Source: Lacihabitans sp. CS3-21
GTDB lineage: Bacteria; Bacteroidota; Bacteroidia; Cytophagales; Spirosomataceae
NCBI RefSeq assembly: GCF_024343675.1
Contig: NZ_RJUD01000011.1
Span: 48,364 to 112,363 of the forward strand
Direction: 5' to 3'
Length of the DNA: 64,000 nucleotides
Below the pieces are notes generated by a model. The model was not told where the DNA came from, made no database searches, and saw only the letters and a program-made list of their open reading frames with translations. The translations under genes and the position numbers were made by a program. The stretch's first letter is position 1; each line of letters begins with the position of its first letter. This document shows, piece by piece, positions 17,465-26,018 of this stretch.

Positions 17465-17653
17465 TTATAAACTTGAAATAAGCGTATGAATTTCTTCTTT
17501 TGTTTTTCCTAGCTTGACTTGTAATCTTCCCAAAAGCTCATCTTGTTTTCCTTCTGCAAGCATCAGGTCATCATCCGTCAACATCGCAAATTGTTGCTTT
17601 AACTTTCCTTTTGTTTCGTTCCAATTCCCTTTAAATTCCGTAAGATTTGCCAT
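17465..17653 (-). CDS. CsbD family stress protein
   Basis: 62 residues from the ATG at 17653 (MANLTEFKGNWNETKGKLKQ). The N-terminal motif GNWNETKGKLKQ and the later LAEGKQDELLGRLQ are diagnostic of CsbD-like proteins, which are induced by general stress in many bacteria and have an unclear function. An upstream in-frame ATG at 17698 would overlap the -7 element, so the shorter start is preferred. It is the first gene behind stress promoter 17689-17755, with a leader of about 30 bases. Confidence 0.88.
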   Translation of the reverse strand: MANLTEFKGNWNETKGKLKQQFAMLTDDDLMLAEGKQDELLGRLQVKLGKTKEEIHTLISSL

Positions 17654-17688
17654 AATTAGTGTTTGTAATATTGTTCTTAATTGATAAT

Positions 17689-17755
17689 CAAAGGTCACCT
17701 TTTTTATGCTAAGGAGTATTACAAAATTTATACTAAAGTTTATGAAATTCCCACA
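17689..17755 (-). promoter_or_regulatory. Stress-island promoter motif, copy 1 (csbD operon)
   Basis: On the minus strand: upstream box TGTGGGAAT (one mismatch to TGTGTGAAT), CATAAA, and TGTAAT 21 bp after it, then GACCTTTG as -7 element ending 58 bp after the upstream box. It is the most degenerate of the nine copies in the upstream box, but the spacing is exact. Confidence 0.75.
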
Positions 17756-17851
17756 TTCTAGAAATATAATTTGGAGATTAATGAGTTGATTTAAAATCCG
17801 TTATCTAATTTATTTTATTGTGATATTTTGAATGTAGCATGATTGAACGGA

Positions 17852-18256
17852 CTATTCATCAATTACTGCTGTTCTATCTTTTGAAAATCTAGATCCAATT
17901 TTCCTAATTAAAACATCTCCAATGGCTTCTATTCTTCCAGATTGATTCGATACGAATTTTGCAACAATAAACTGGAACATTGAACCCATAACTTTTTTGA
18001 CAGGATTGCTAGAAGATCCAAACATCAATCTTTTTGTGATATATCCCGAAGAAATTCCTATGGCATCATTTAGAATATTTTGACCTATGTTTTCTGGTGA
18101 TATTTCGCTGCCGCCAATTACCTTTTTAATGAGATTCATTGGTGTCAAATTTTCAACAATTTCTTGTAAATCTTCTTTAAGTAAAAGTAGATTTTCTTTT
18201 TGTTGGACTTCGAGTTCCGAAATTCTAAACTCTAACTGTTCTCTCAGATTTTTCAT
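17852..18256 (-). CDS. Uncharacterised 134-residue protein of the YtxH operon
   Basis: Begins MKNLREQLEFRISELEVQQK, a coiled-coil start of about 35 residues. It continues with a Gly/Ser-containing region with weak hydrophobic helices (GISSGYITKRLMFG, VMGSMFQFIVAKF). No known domain recognised. It overlaps the holin-like gene by four bases, so the two are coupled. Position in a YtxH / holin-like operon suggests association with the inner membrane under stress. Confidence 0.6.
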   Translation of the reverse strand: MKNLREQLEFRISELEVQQKENLLLLKEDLQEIVENLTPMNLIKKVIGGSEISPENIGQNILNDAIGISSGYITKRLMFGSSSNPVKKVMGSMFQFIVAKFVSNQSGRIEAIGDVLIRKIGSRFSKDRTAVIDE

Positions 18257-18606
18257 ATTTTTTCTCCCTTTAGAATTTTGATAAGAAAGAAATTATTGAT
18301 TTTGTATTCGATGTTACGGTAAAGAAATGTTTTGATGATTAAGGCAGCGATTGCATAGAATCCAGCCAATGCAAAGAATCCATAGTAGGTTTCGCCCAAG
18401 ATTTCGCCCAGCCATATGGACAGGCCAATGTTTAAAAATAAAACAAACAAACCTACCACAACAAACATGATTATTTTCATAACCAGAAAAGTAGCCATAT
18501 CTGCAGATTTACTGTAAACTTTCAGTTTTATTATTTCTTGTTGATTGCTAACCAGGTCCTCAATTTTTGCGTAAACCATCTCAATTTTCCCTTCTTTAAA
18601 ATCCAT
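18253..18606 (-). CDS. Holin-X / YqjE-like phage-holin superfamily membrane protein
   Basis: 117 residues. An amphipathic N-terminus (about 1-35) is followed by two membrane segments (around 42-65 and 74-95) with a short charged loop, then a basic tail. This is the layout of the YqjE / DUF1469 holin-superfamily proteins, which in non-phage settings occur with YtxH, YqjD and CsbD stress proteins and may anchor ribosomes or other partners at the membrane. No phage genes are near, so a lytic role is unlikely. Confidence 0.7.
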   Translation of the reverse strand: MDFKEGKIEMVYAKIEDLVSNQQEIIKLKVYSKSADMATFLVMKIIMFVVVGLFVLFLNIGLSIWLGEILGETYYGFFALAGFYAIAALIIKTFLYRNIEYKINNFFLIKILKGEKI

Positions 18607-18626
18607 CGTTTAAGTATTTACAAAGA

Positions 18627-18653
18627 AATAGCCGATCCAATGAATCGGCCATT
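18627..18653 (-). terminator. GC-rich hairpin between YtxH and holin-like genes
   Basis: GCCGAT at 18631-18636 pairs with ATCGGC at 18644-18649 around a 7-base loop. Only a weak T-stretch (TATTTCTTTG) follows on the minus strand. It may be a partial terminator or an RNA-stabilising element that lowers expression of the two downstream genes. Confidence 0.45.
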
Positions 18654-18666
18654 TCCTTAATGATTA

Positions 18667-18987
18667 TCAAGAATTTTGATTTTTTGTATCATCCAATTTG
18701 TTCTTTCCGTTTGCCATAGCTTGGTCTACTTCCAGCATTGCTTGGTTGTACTTATTTTTTCCTTTTGCTACTAGTGCATCCACTTCCTGCATCGCATTGT
18801 TGTATTTTTTGGATAGTACTGCTGTCATTTCATCATATTTTTCTTTTAGACCATCGGCATAATCTTCACCTTTGTCCACGATTTGCTTTCTTGTTCTAGA
18901 ACCCTTATCTGGGGCGAACAATATTCCGGCTATAGCTCCAACGGCCGCTCCAGCCAACACCCCTAATAATACTTTTCCTGATTTCAT
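18667..18987 (-). CDS. YtxH domain-containing protein
   Basis: 106 residues. The N-terminus MKSGKVLLGVLAGAAVGAIA is a glycine-zipper membrane segment followed directly by GILFAPDKGSRTRKQI, the YtxH signature. The rest is a charged helix with two similar halves (VDALVAKGKNKYNQA and VDQAMANGKNKLDDT). YtxH proteins belong to general-stress regulons. The gene lies 29 bp after the lmo0937-type gene and is co-transcribed with it from promoter 19219-19285. Confidence 0.88.
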   Translation of the reverse strand: MKSGKVLLGVLAGAAVGAIAGILFAPDKGSRTRKQIVDKGEDYADGLKEKYDEMTAVLSKKYNNAMQEVDALVAKGKNKYNQAMLEVDQAMANGKNKLDDTKNQNS

Positions 18988-19016
18988 TATCTTGATTTTA
19001 AATTGTTTATTGATCT

Positions 19017-19175
19017 TTATTTAATTATGCTTTTGCCTTGAATGATTCTCAAGATGATGGCTATTACTGCTATAACCAGTAGAACATGGATGATGGCACC
19101 AAAACTATATGCGAAAAACCCAATGGCCCAAATAATGATTAATATCACGGCTACTAAATATAGTAAATTGCTCAT
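19017..19175 (-). CDS. lmo0937-type small membrane protein, 52 residues
   Basis: A short frame from ATG at 19175 to TAA at 19017. It starts MSNLLYLVAVILIIIWAIGF and has two hydrophobic segments separated by the conserved-looking SFGAIIHVLL, ending IIQGKSIIK. This matches the lmo0937 family of tiny stress-associated membrane proteins. It is the first gene of the YtxH operon, 43 bases after the -7 element. Confidence 0.82.
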   Translation of the reverse strand: MSNLLYLVAVILIIIWAIGFFAYSFGAIIHVLLVIAVIAIILRIIQGKSIIK

Positions 19176-19218
19176 TTTATTAGTTTTTAAAGGTTATCAA
19201 AACTGAATTTTCTCTTTG

Positions 19219-19285
19219 CAAAGGTCGCGTCCTTAGGTAAGAATTGTCTTACACAATTTGCCCTAAAACTTACAAGATTCACACT
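19219..19285 (-). promoter_or_regulatory. Stress-island promoter motif, copy 2 (lmo0937-YtxH operon)
   Basis: Minus strand: AGTGTGAAT, TGTAAG, TGTAAG exactly 21 bp later, and -7 element GACCTTTG. The first two bases of the upstream box are part of the stop codon of the GT4 gene, so the promoter is packed against the preceding gene. Confidence 0.8.
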
Positions 19286-21653
19286 AAAGTGTTTCTGCAA
19301 CTTCGTATTTGATAGCGATTTTCTTTGGTTCTTTTGGCTGTATAATGTTTTCTAAAATCCCTTTTTCCATGGTCAATCGAGCCATCAGATAGCTCACAGT
19401 AGACTCCGCTCCTTGGTTGATGTTGATGTAAGTATCTTCTAAACCATCATAACAACCACCAGTACTTGGGTTGTAAATGATTTGATGCAAATGATTGTTA
19501 CCCAAAAACCAGCTAAAAGCAATTTCCATTTTAAGTTGATATTGTTCGTCTTCAAATACATTCGTGAATTTTTCCAAAGCCATTATAGTGTAAGCAATAT
19601 CAATAGCCTGCTCGCCACCTACAGTTACACGTTTGGTTTCTTCACCTCTATGGAGCCATCCATTGTTTGAGATGACATTGATGGTGTTTTTTGTAAAAAT
19701 TTTCGAAAGTAGAAAATCGAAGCTTGTTTTCGCAATTTCTCTATAAATCGGTTCATCAGTGATCAAATAAGCACACAATAAAGCCTCTGGCAAAATGCTG
19801 TTTCCATAGGTGAGATATCCCTCAAACCAGTTCCATTGTGGTTCTGACTCATGCAAAAACATCTGAACAAGTCTGTTGGATAGTTGAGAAATCAATATTA
19901 TGTCTGAAAGGTTTTTGTTTTTTTTGTTTCTGTAGTAAAGCCCTTTTATAGTAAAAGCCATCGCCCTTGATGAGTAAATTTCCAGAACATTAGAGATGGC
20001 AAACTCCAGTGCGTTTTCTGCCTCTAAAACCAATTCTTGAGGCAGTATATCTGAATGAGAAGTCAAATAGCCCAATGCCCAAATGGCTCTGCCATTGGAA
20101 TCTTCTAAATTAGTTTCTTGATTTTGCTCTGTAAACTGCTTACTTTCATCTACATAGTTTAAAAACCTTGAGTTGGATTGTAAGCAAAAGGTAATAAAAT
20201 TGAGATAAGTTTTTATGTAAGCTAAATCAGCATGATTATTTGTTTTTTCATAATGCATACACATGGCTACCATAGCTCTGGCGTTGTCGTCGAGCGTATA
20301 GCCTGAGTTTATGTCAGGTTCATTGATGATCGAAAACTGAATCATGCCAAATTCAGTCGTCAATTTTTTTAAATAATTGAGATTTATTTCTGGCATTTTA
20401 TATTCTAAATCAATACTTTTTGCCGCTACTTTTTGAAACAATCTGGCGTGTCCTATGGCTGCATTTTCCCAAGCTGTGGGTGCCATGCTGTGGAGTCCAA
20501 CTGAACTTATGTTTTTTCTCAAAGTTTTGCTTTTTAGTAATTTATTGATTGCTTTAGATAACTGCGGAGGGTTTCCAAAATCAACAATTACGCCCGCTCC
20601 ATCTTTTAATACTTCCATGGCGTGCGGAATAGGTGTGGACACAATAGGGCAGCCACAACTAATGGCATATGAAAACGTACCGCTTACGGCCTGATTGGGG
20701 TCTTTCGATGTAAAAAGGTAAATATCAGTCAATTGTAAATACTCCAACAGGTCTGGCAAAGGCAAAAAATAATTGACAAACCTCACATTTTCTTTCAAAC
20801 CTAAGGCAGTTACTTTTTCTTGTAGCATATTTCTATACTTTTCTCCTTCCTGATTAAAAACCGACGGATGTGTTTTGCCAATAATCAAAAACATGACGTT
20901 TTTGTTTACCTTGATAATTGCAGGAAGTGCATTTATGGTGGTTTCGATGCTTTTTCCCGAACTCAACAGTCCGAAAGTAGAAAGGACTTTCTTTCCTTTT
21001 AAATCATATTTTAATTTGAGAAGGTCTTTGTCTAAGTGTTCAACCAAATGCGTCCCATGAGGTATTATTACTATTTTTTCTTCCGAAATGCCATAGTCTT
21101 GCACCAAAATCTTCATGGAGGATTTGGTCATTACCACGATAGATTTACTTTCAGCCGCTATTTTGTTTACATTGAATCTCAACGAAATGTTTGGATTTGG
21201 CAAAACGGTGTGGAAGCCTAAAACGATGGGTTTTTCCAAAGCCACCAAAAACTGTTGGAATTCGAATTCTCTTTTCGCAAAGAAACCGAATTCGTGCTGA
21301 ATCATCACGGTTGCGATGTTTTTGTCCAAGTTTATCTCTTTAGCCAAATTTGCAAAAGCACCCGATAAGTCGGTATTGAGTTTAAATTTTATTTCTTCCT
21401 GATATTTATGTTTTTCATTATCAGACTCCAAAGCACAAATACTTATATTAAAAGAGTTTAAGAATTTGTTCTTCAGCGATTTAATTAAATCTTGCGAGTA
21501 AGTAGCGATGCCGCACTCACGCGGTGGAAATGAGGTAACAAATAAAATTTCAGGTAGATCATGTTTTAGTTCTATTTCGTTTTTTCCAAAATCAAATGTA
21601 TGTCCCCCTTGTAAGTTTTGGTATTTAAAATTATGCAATTTGTTTTTTCTCAT
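19284..21653 (-). CDS. GT4 glycosyltransferase with C-terminal alpha-helical toroid-like domain
   Basis: 789 residues from the ATG at 21653, 23 bp inside the end of the GH130 gene; a longer frame to 21791 lies wholly inside GH130 and is not used. The N-terminal half has the GT-B opening LFVTSFPPRECGIATYSQDL, a GKTHPSVF segment, and the donor-site SGTFSYAISCGCPIVSTPIP. The C-terminal half (about 410-780) carries SGYTLDDNARAMVAM and WNWFEGYLTYGNS, typical of an alpha/alpha-barrel fold fused in Bacteroidota homologues. Such fusions occur beside GH130 phosphorylases and are thought to build or remodel mannose-containing glycans. Stress-promoter control via the operon is a notable feature. Confidence 0.83.
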   Translation of the reverse strand: MRKNKLHNFKYQNLQGGHTFDFGKNEIELKHDLPEILFVTSFPPRECGIATYSQDLIKSLKNKFLNSFNISICALESDNEKHKYQEEIKFKLNTDLSGAFANLAKEINLDKNIATVMIQHEFGFFAKREFEFQQFLVALEKPIVLGFHTVLPNPNISLRFNVNKIAAESKSIVVMTKSSMKILVQDYGISEEKIVIIPHGTHLVEHLDKDLLKLKYDLKGKKVLSTFGLLSSGKSIETTINALPAIIKVNKNVMFLIIGKTHPSVFNQEGEKYRNMLQEKVTALGLKENVRFVNYFLPLPDLLEYLQLTDIYLFTSKDPNQAVSGTFSYAISCGCPIVSTPIPHAMEVLKDGAGVIVDFGNPPQLSKAINKLLKSKTLRKNISSVGLHSMAPTAWENAAIGHARLFQKVAAKSIDLEYKMPEINLNYLKKLTTEFGMIQFSIINEPDINSGYTLDDNARAMVAMCMHYEKTNNHADLAYIKTYLNFITFCLQSNSRFLNYVDESKQFTEQNQETNLEDSNGRAIWALGYLTSHSDILPQELVLEAENALEFAISNVLEIYSSRAMAFTIKGLYYRNKKNKNLSDIILISQLSNRLVQMFLHESEPQWNWFEGYLTYGNSILPEALLCAYLITDEPIYREIAKTSFDFLLSKIFTKNTINVISNNGWLHRGEETKRVTVGGEQAIDIAYTIMALEKFTNVFEDEQYQLKMEIAFSWFLGNNHLHQIIYNPSTGGCYDGLEDTYININQGAESTVSYLMARLTMEKGILENIIQPKEPKKIAIKYEVAETL

Positions 21654-22689
21654 TTTGAATTGTGTTTTGTTTGAGTTCTTGTAATAGTGAAAATATGCTG
21701 ACTGATGCATAGGCAATTCTTTCGTCTGCCGCACCATAATAAATATAAAGGTTGTCGCCGAAAAGGGCAGTGCCTGTAGGGAAACACACATTGTTTACCT
21801 CGCCGTTTACTTCCCAATCTCTTGTCGGTTCAAACAAAGGATAGGGTAGACGAGCGATTTCAATATGCGGATTTTCTAGGTCCAAAAGTGCTGCACATGC
21901 CGAGTAAACATAACCGTTTATCGAATCTCGTACACCATGGTAAATTACAAGCCATCCATCAGAAGTTTCTATGGGAGGGCAACCACTTCCCACATAACTT
22001 ACTTCGTGGTCATATTTGGGAGATAAAACAATATTGTCTTCAAAGCTCAAAAAATACCTTTTCCAAAAGTCATCTGTGATTTCTGCTAATTTCTCCACGC
22101 CAACCAAAATCTGGATATGTGGTTTTATTCTATGCAGAAACAAAAACTTACCGTTTATTTTTCTGGGGAAAAAGATCAAATTCTTGTCCCACAACAGCAC
22201 TTTTTTGTTTGAATCTGTCTGAAGGTGATGTTGGTCGTTGAATCTTTGGTATTTTTCGTTTAGAATATTTTTTTGCTCTGTAAGCGTATTGAATTCTTCG
22301 TAAGTCAACTGTGGGACAATTATTCCTTTCTTTTCCCAATGTATCAAATCAGAAGAAATAGCCAATGCTCCAAGTGCATTTATGCCGTCAAAAGCGGTGT
22401 AGCTTAAATAGTATAACTCGTCTATTTTTACAATTCGTGGGTCTTCCACACCGTGTGATTCATATTCGTATTCTGGTACTATTATGGGGGCTTTGTTTCG
22501 TTTTATAATCTTTGAAGGCCCCTCCAATTGGCAGTACCCGATGGTGGAATAATTGTTAAAACTGACTGCTCTATAAAAAACATGTAGCACGTTTCCTTCT
22601 TGAATAACACCAGGGTTTAGAACACCGCTACTTTCAAATTCGATGGGTGTTTTTTCAAAAAGAATCCCTTGTTTAATTACCTGTACCAT
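21631..22689 (-). CDS. GH130 family beta-mannoside phosphorylase-like protein
   Basis: 352 residues, five-bladed beta-propeller. The catalytic-type segment GVEDPRIVKID is near residue 79, and the phosphate-site-like VGSGCPPIETSDGWLVIYHG near residue 240 is typical for the family. GH130 enzymes cleave beta-1,4- or beta-1,2-linked mannose with phosphate; some are hydrolases. It precedes and overlaps the GT4 gene, so synthesis and phosphorolysis of one glycan may be linked. Cytoplasmic, since no signal peptide is present. It sits 18 bp after a 40-residue basic protein gene. Confidence 0.87.
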   Translation of the reverse strand: MVQVIKQGILFEKTPIEFESSGVLNPGVIQEGNVLHVFYRAVSFNNYSTIGYCQLEGPSKIIKRNKAPIIVPEYEYESHGVEDPRIVKIDELYYLSYTAFDGINALGALAISSDLIHWEKKGIIVPQLTYEEFNTLTEQKNILNEKYQRFNDQHHLQTDSNKKVLLWDKNLIFFPRKINGKFLFLHRIKPHIQILVGVEKLAEITDDFWKRYFLSFEDNIVLSPKYDHEVSYVGSGCPPIETSDGWLVIYHGVRDSINGYVYSACAALLDLENPHIEIARLPYPLFEPTRDWEVNGEVNNVCFPTGTALFGDNLYIYYGAADERIAYASVSIFSLLQELKQNTIQNEKKQIA

Positions 22690-22707
22690 AATATTTTATT
22701 TAGAATA

Positions 22708-22830
22708 TCATGTGGAGGTTTGATTACTTTTTTCTGCACGCTTGGCAACTTTTGCAAATCGCTTTTCTTTTAAGTTTTTGGCAGGAGACTTCTTGCCGGA
22801 TTTATCTTTCGTATCTTTTTCGTTTGACAT
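22708..22830 (-). CDS. Lys-rich 40-residue protein
   Basis: From ATG at 22830 to TGA at 22708, starting MSNEKDTKDKSGKKSPAKN, nearly all Lys, Asp, Glu, Ser and Ala, and no hydrophobic segment. It sits 20 bases behind a complete stress promoter and 18 bp before GH130, which supports translation. Similar short basic proteins are known in Bacteroidota but without assigned function. A nucleic-acid or polyanion-binding role is possible, not shown. Confidence 0.65.
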   Translation of the reverse strand: MSNEKDTKDKSGKKSPAKNLKEKRFAKVAKRAEKSNQTST

Positions 22831-22850
22831 ATGGAATATTTTTAATACTC

Positions 22851-22917
22851 CAAAGGTCAAATATTTATAACCAAAATGTGTTACAAGACTCTAATGGATT
22901 TTTATATGATTCACACA
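22851..22917 (-). promoter_or_regulatory. Stress-island promoter motif, copy 3 (GH130-GT4 operon)
   Basis: Minus strand: TGTGTGAAT, TATAAA, TGTAAC exactly 21 bp later, -7 element GACCTTTG. The upstream box starts 21 bp after the end of the BrkB gene. Confidence 0.8.
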
Positions 22918-22937
22918 TTGTGTTTGGCAAATATTAG

Positions 22938-23846
22938 CTATATATCTTTGTTTGAAATTGTGCGGGTTTCAGCTTTTGCGATTTCGGTCGGTGGCACTTT
23001 TCCCGAATATTTTTTTGCATAGGCGGCAGTGAATTCAGCTCCAAAAAATAGAATCATAGAAGAATAAGAAACCCATAAAAGTATCAGAATGATGGTGCCT
23101 GCAGCACCGTAAACCGAAGCTGGGTCTGCTTGGCTGAAGTAAAAGGCGAGTGTAGTTTTGCCCATCGTGAATAACAGGCCAGTCAAGATAGAACCCATCC
23201 ATACATGTTTCCAAAGAATTTTGGCATCAGGTAAAATTTTAAAAATCAAGGCAAAAAGCATGGAAATAACTGCCAATGAAAAGACGAAGTTGATGATATT
23301 AAAAAATAGGATGGTGAAACTTGAAGTGTATTCCTTGAATAATTCTCCCACAGCCACTATGGCAGTGGAGGTAACAAGTGAAACGATTAGCAGAAACGCT
23401 GTGGCCAAAATTAAGCCAAATGAAAAAAGTCTTGCTCTAAGAATGGGCAAAATGCCTTTTTTTGTGATTACTTTAACTTGCCAGATGGCGTTTAGGGTAA
23501 TTTGTAATTCAACAAATACTCCAGTAGCTCCTACGAGGATGGTTACCATACCCACCACCGAACCCCAGGTGGTAGATTTTGTTTTACTAGCGTTTATCAA
23601 CATTTCTTGTATTTGTAAAGCAGTTTCTGGTCCCATAGTACTTGAGACTTGAGCTAGGATATTTTGATTTACGGTATCTTTACCAAAAAAATAACCCGCT
23701 ATGGCAATCACTAAAACCAGTAATCCTGGAATACTAAAAATAGCATAATAGGCAATAACTGCACTTTGCCGGAATGGATCTTTGGCTACCCACTCTATAA
23801 AAGTAGTCTTAAATATTTCACTTAAATGTTGAGTTTTGAATGGCAT
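22938..23846 (-). CDS. YihY / BrkB family inner-membrane protein
   Basis: 302 residues from the ATG at 23846 (MPFKTQHLSEIF); a longer frame to 23981 adds 45 residues unlike the family. Six membrane segments follow the conserved start FRQSAVIAYYAIFSIPGLLVL. A TWGSVVGMVTILVGATGVF segment near residue 115 and the C-terminal GAAGTIILILLWVSYSS are family-typical. YihY/BrkB proteins were once called ribonuclease BN in error; they are probably transporters or envelope factors. It has no stress motif of its own upstream. Confidence 0.88.
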   Translation of the reverse strand: MPFKTQHLSEIFKTTFIEWVAKDPFRQSAVIAYYAIFSIPGLLVLVIAIAGYFFGKDTVNQNILAQVSSTMGPETALQIQEMLINASKTKSTTWGSVVGMVTILVGATGVFVELQITLNAIWQVKVITKKGILPILRARLFSFGLILATAFLLIVSLVTSTAIVAVGELFKEYTSSFTILFFNIINFVFSLAVISMLFALIFKILPDAKILWKHVWMGSILTGLLFTMGKTTLAFYFSQADPASVYGAAGTIILILLWVSYSSMILFFGAEFTAAYAKKYSGKVPPTEIAKAETRTISNKDI

Positions 23847-24088
23847 AATTTGTCGATATATTTTTACCCACAATATTGGAAATGGACTTTCCTCAAGGTT
23901 GTTAGTTTTTAGATGGATAGTAAAATCTCCAAATACATGGCTAGTGCCAATACGCGACAAAAAAACACTGTCTATAATCAATTCCTAAGCTCTCACTTTG
24001 GAGAATTTCACAAAACCAATAACAATATTTGCTTAGGTAGGTTTTATGGTGTTTTGTCTCTCAGTTGATTTTTTACCATATTTTTCAA

Positions 24089-24190
24089 TCAACTATTTGC
24101 AATCGGAGAAAAAACAAGTGTAATTATCATCACTACTAAGGATGCGATAGCAAAAAATAAAACGTTTTTTTGAATTTCTGCATCAATCAT
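24089..24190 (-). CDS. Possible 33-residue single-pass membrane peptide
   Basis: Frame from ATG at 24190 to TGA at 24089: MIDAEIQKNVLFFAIASLVV followed by MIITLVFSPIANS. A polar start of eight residues and one membrane helix. It lies between the MlaD gene and the BrkB gene on the same strand. Support is only the sensible composition and the otherwise empty gap. Confidence 0.4.
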   Translation of the reverse strand: MIDAEIQKNVLFFAIASLVVMIITLVFSPIANS

Positions 24191-24223
24191 TTTATGATTT
24201 AAAATATTTTGCTTCCAAATTTT

Positions 24224-25126
24224 CTATTGAATGCTGTCTTTAGGAGTCAATAAACGCTTAGTAGAATCACTTTTTATGATTGTGGTATTTTTCTTCTTTA
24301 AAGCATTCGCTTTTTTGATTTCGATCTGCTTAGCTGCTTTCTCTTTTTTCTTAAAATAACCTTTCAGCAAAATACTATTTTGGGCTGCGTCAATCGTCTC
24401 GTTTAATCCTTTAGTACCTGTTTTTAGATTCATCATAGTTGAATCAAGTGTCTTTCCAAATTTTTCGTCGGTCACAAGTTTTGATAATGCACCTTTTCCG
24501 CTGTTCATACTTTCGGTAAATTTTGCAAATTCATTGGAGCTATTTTGAAGGTTAACTAAAGTGGATTGTAAGGTGCTCGAAAATTGCTCATCTGAAATCA
24601 TCTTGGAAAGAGCACCATCGCCATTGTTTACCTTATAGCTAAATTGAGCTAGATTATCAGATATGAGGGCAACGTTGTCTATGCTTTTTTTCATACTCAA
24701 CATCAAATCTTCCATTTCAATAGCGTTTTTTGAGGTCAAAATGTCGTTGTCTTTTACTGATTTGAAAGTAAAGGTGCCTGGAGAAATGACCAAGACTTTT
24801 TCGCCCATTAATCCATCCGAACTGATACCTACTTTGGCGTCAGTTTTAATAAATGGCTGTGCACTTTTTTCTATTATTAAGTCAACCATTACCGAAGTGT
24901 CAGAAATCATTTCAATGGCATCTACCGTACCAATATTTATACCTGAAAATCTAACGTTATTGCCTATTTTTAAACCGCTTACGGTTTTAAAGTGTGATTT
25001 TAAATGGAATGTAGAACCAAAAAGGTTTTTCTGTTTGCCTACAAAATAAATGGTGACTGCGAAAAAGAGAATTCCTGCAGTTACAAACATGCCCAGTTTC
25101 CATCTAAACCCTACGTCTTTTTTCAT
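24224..25126 (-). CDS. MlaD-like MCE domain protein (Mla operon B)
   Basis: 300 residues. An N-terminal membrane anchor (about 8-25) is followed by the MCE domain (LKSHFKTVSGLKIGNNVRFSG start, about 38-120). A long helical region has repeated blocks such as GDGALSKMISDEQFSSTL and GKGALSKLVTDEKFGKTL, and the C-terminus is Lys-rich. It binds lipid in the periplasm and delivers it to or from the ABC transporter encoded just upstream (25174 and 26019). The set matches an MlaE-MlaF-MlaD phospholipid transport system. A second complete set is at 29834-32396. Confidence 0.87.
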   Translation of the reverse strand: MKKDVGFRWKLGMFVTAGILFFAVTIYFVGKQKNLFGSTFHLKSHFKTVSGLKIGNNVRFSGINIGTVDAIEMISDTSVMVDLIIEKSAQPFIKTDAKVGISSDGLMGEKVLVISPGTFTFKSVKDNDILTSKNAIEMEDLMLSMKKSIDNVALISDNLAQFSYKVNNGDGALSKMISDEQFSSTLQSTLVNLQNSSNEFAKFTESMNSGKGALSKLVTDEKFGKTLDSTMMNLKTGTKGLNETIDAAQNSILLKGYFKKKEKAAKQIEIKKANALKKKNTTIIKSDSTKRLLTPKDSIQ

Positions 25127-25173
25127 TTGTTTTAATATTTATTATGATATTTCAGCATATCCTATAGTTGATT

Positions 25174-25914
25174 TCATATAAAGAATGATCTAACCCATTC
25201 ATCTTCGCTTTTCTCCAATGTTTCGTAGGTGCCTTCTGTATACACCAATCCATCTCTCAAAATCACGATTCTGTTACTTGTAAATTTGGCACATGCCATG
25301 TCGTGGGTGATAATAATTGAGGTTGTTTTGTATTTCTTTTGAATAGAAATAATCAGCTCGCTAATTTCTCTCGAGGTGATCGTATCTAAGCCAGTTGTGG
25401 GTTCGTCGTAGAGGAGGATTTCAGGTTTCAAAATTAATGTTCTTGCCAAACCCACACGTTTTCTCATTCCTCCCGAAAGTTCTGAGGGCATTTTGTCGAT
25501 AGCTTCTGACAAGCCAACACTTTCTAATGTTTCTTCAATTGCCAAATTCACTTGAGATTCTGTAAATTCTGCTCGATGCCTTTGTAAAGGAAATCCCAAG
25601 TTTTCTCTGACCGTCATGGAGTCATATAAAGCACCATTTTGAAACAGAAAACCGATTCGAAGTCTGATTACATTCAGTTCATCATTGTCTAATTTTGACA
25701 AGTCAGTTCCAAAAACCTTAATTTCTCCTCTATCTGCTTCTACCAATCTCACCAAACATTTAATAGTAATTGACTTTCCCGATCCTGATTTCCCCAATAT
25801 AACCAAATTCTCTCCTTTTTTAACGTGGATATTAACGCCCTTTAAGACGTCTTTATCTTTGCCAAAAGATTTATAAAGGCCTTTGATTTCTATAATTGGA
25901 GATTTATTTTCCAC
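25174..25914 (-). CDS. MlaF-like ABC transporter ATP-binding protein (Mla operon B)
   Basis: 246 residues. Walker A is GKSGSGKS near residue 37, the Q-loop is FLFQNGALYDSMTVREN, the signature is LSGGMRKR near residue 145 and Walker B is ILLYDEPTTGLD. The residues after the Q-loop (ALYDSMTV) are those of Mla/retrograde lipid transporters. The start is a GTG at 25914; no ATG fits better. It powers lipid transport together with MlaE (26019) and MlaD (24224). Confidence 0.92.
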   Translation of the reverse strand: MENKSPIIEIKGLYKSFGKDKDVLKGVNIHVKKGENLVILGKSGSGKSITIKCLVRLVEADRGEIKVFGTDLSKLDNDELNVIRLRIGFLFQNGALYDSMTVRENLGFPLQRHRAEFTESQVNLAIEETLESVGLSEAIDKMPSELSGGMRKRVGLARTLILKPEILLYDEPTTGLDTITSREISELIISIQKKYKTTSIIITHDMACAKFTSNRIVILRDGLVYTEGTYETLEKSEDEWVRSFFI

Positions 25915-26018
25915 TTTATTGTTTAATTTTTATTTAATCTGAAAACCTCATAGTTTTTAAGAAATTCTTTTTGAAAGTATTAAGGTTGTTTATGAAATTA
26001 TTTTTTAGAATCTGTCAA

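Noticed and set aside
18253..18606. Prophage remnant suggested by the holin-like gene
   Set aside because: No other phage gene is near; YqjE/holin-superfamily proteins are usual companions of YtxH and CsbD in stress operons.
22710..22937. 75-residue plus-strand frame
   Set aside because: It is antisense to the 40-residue gene and the stress promoter, both with better support.
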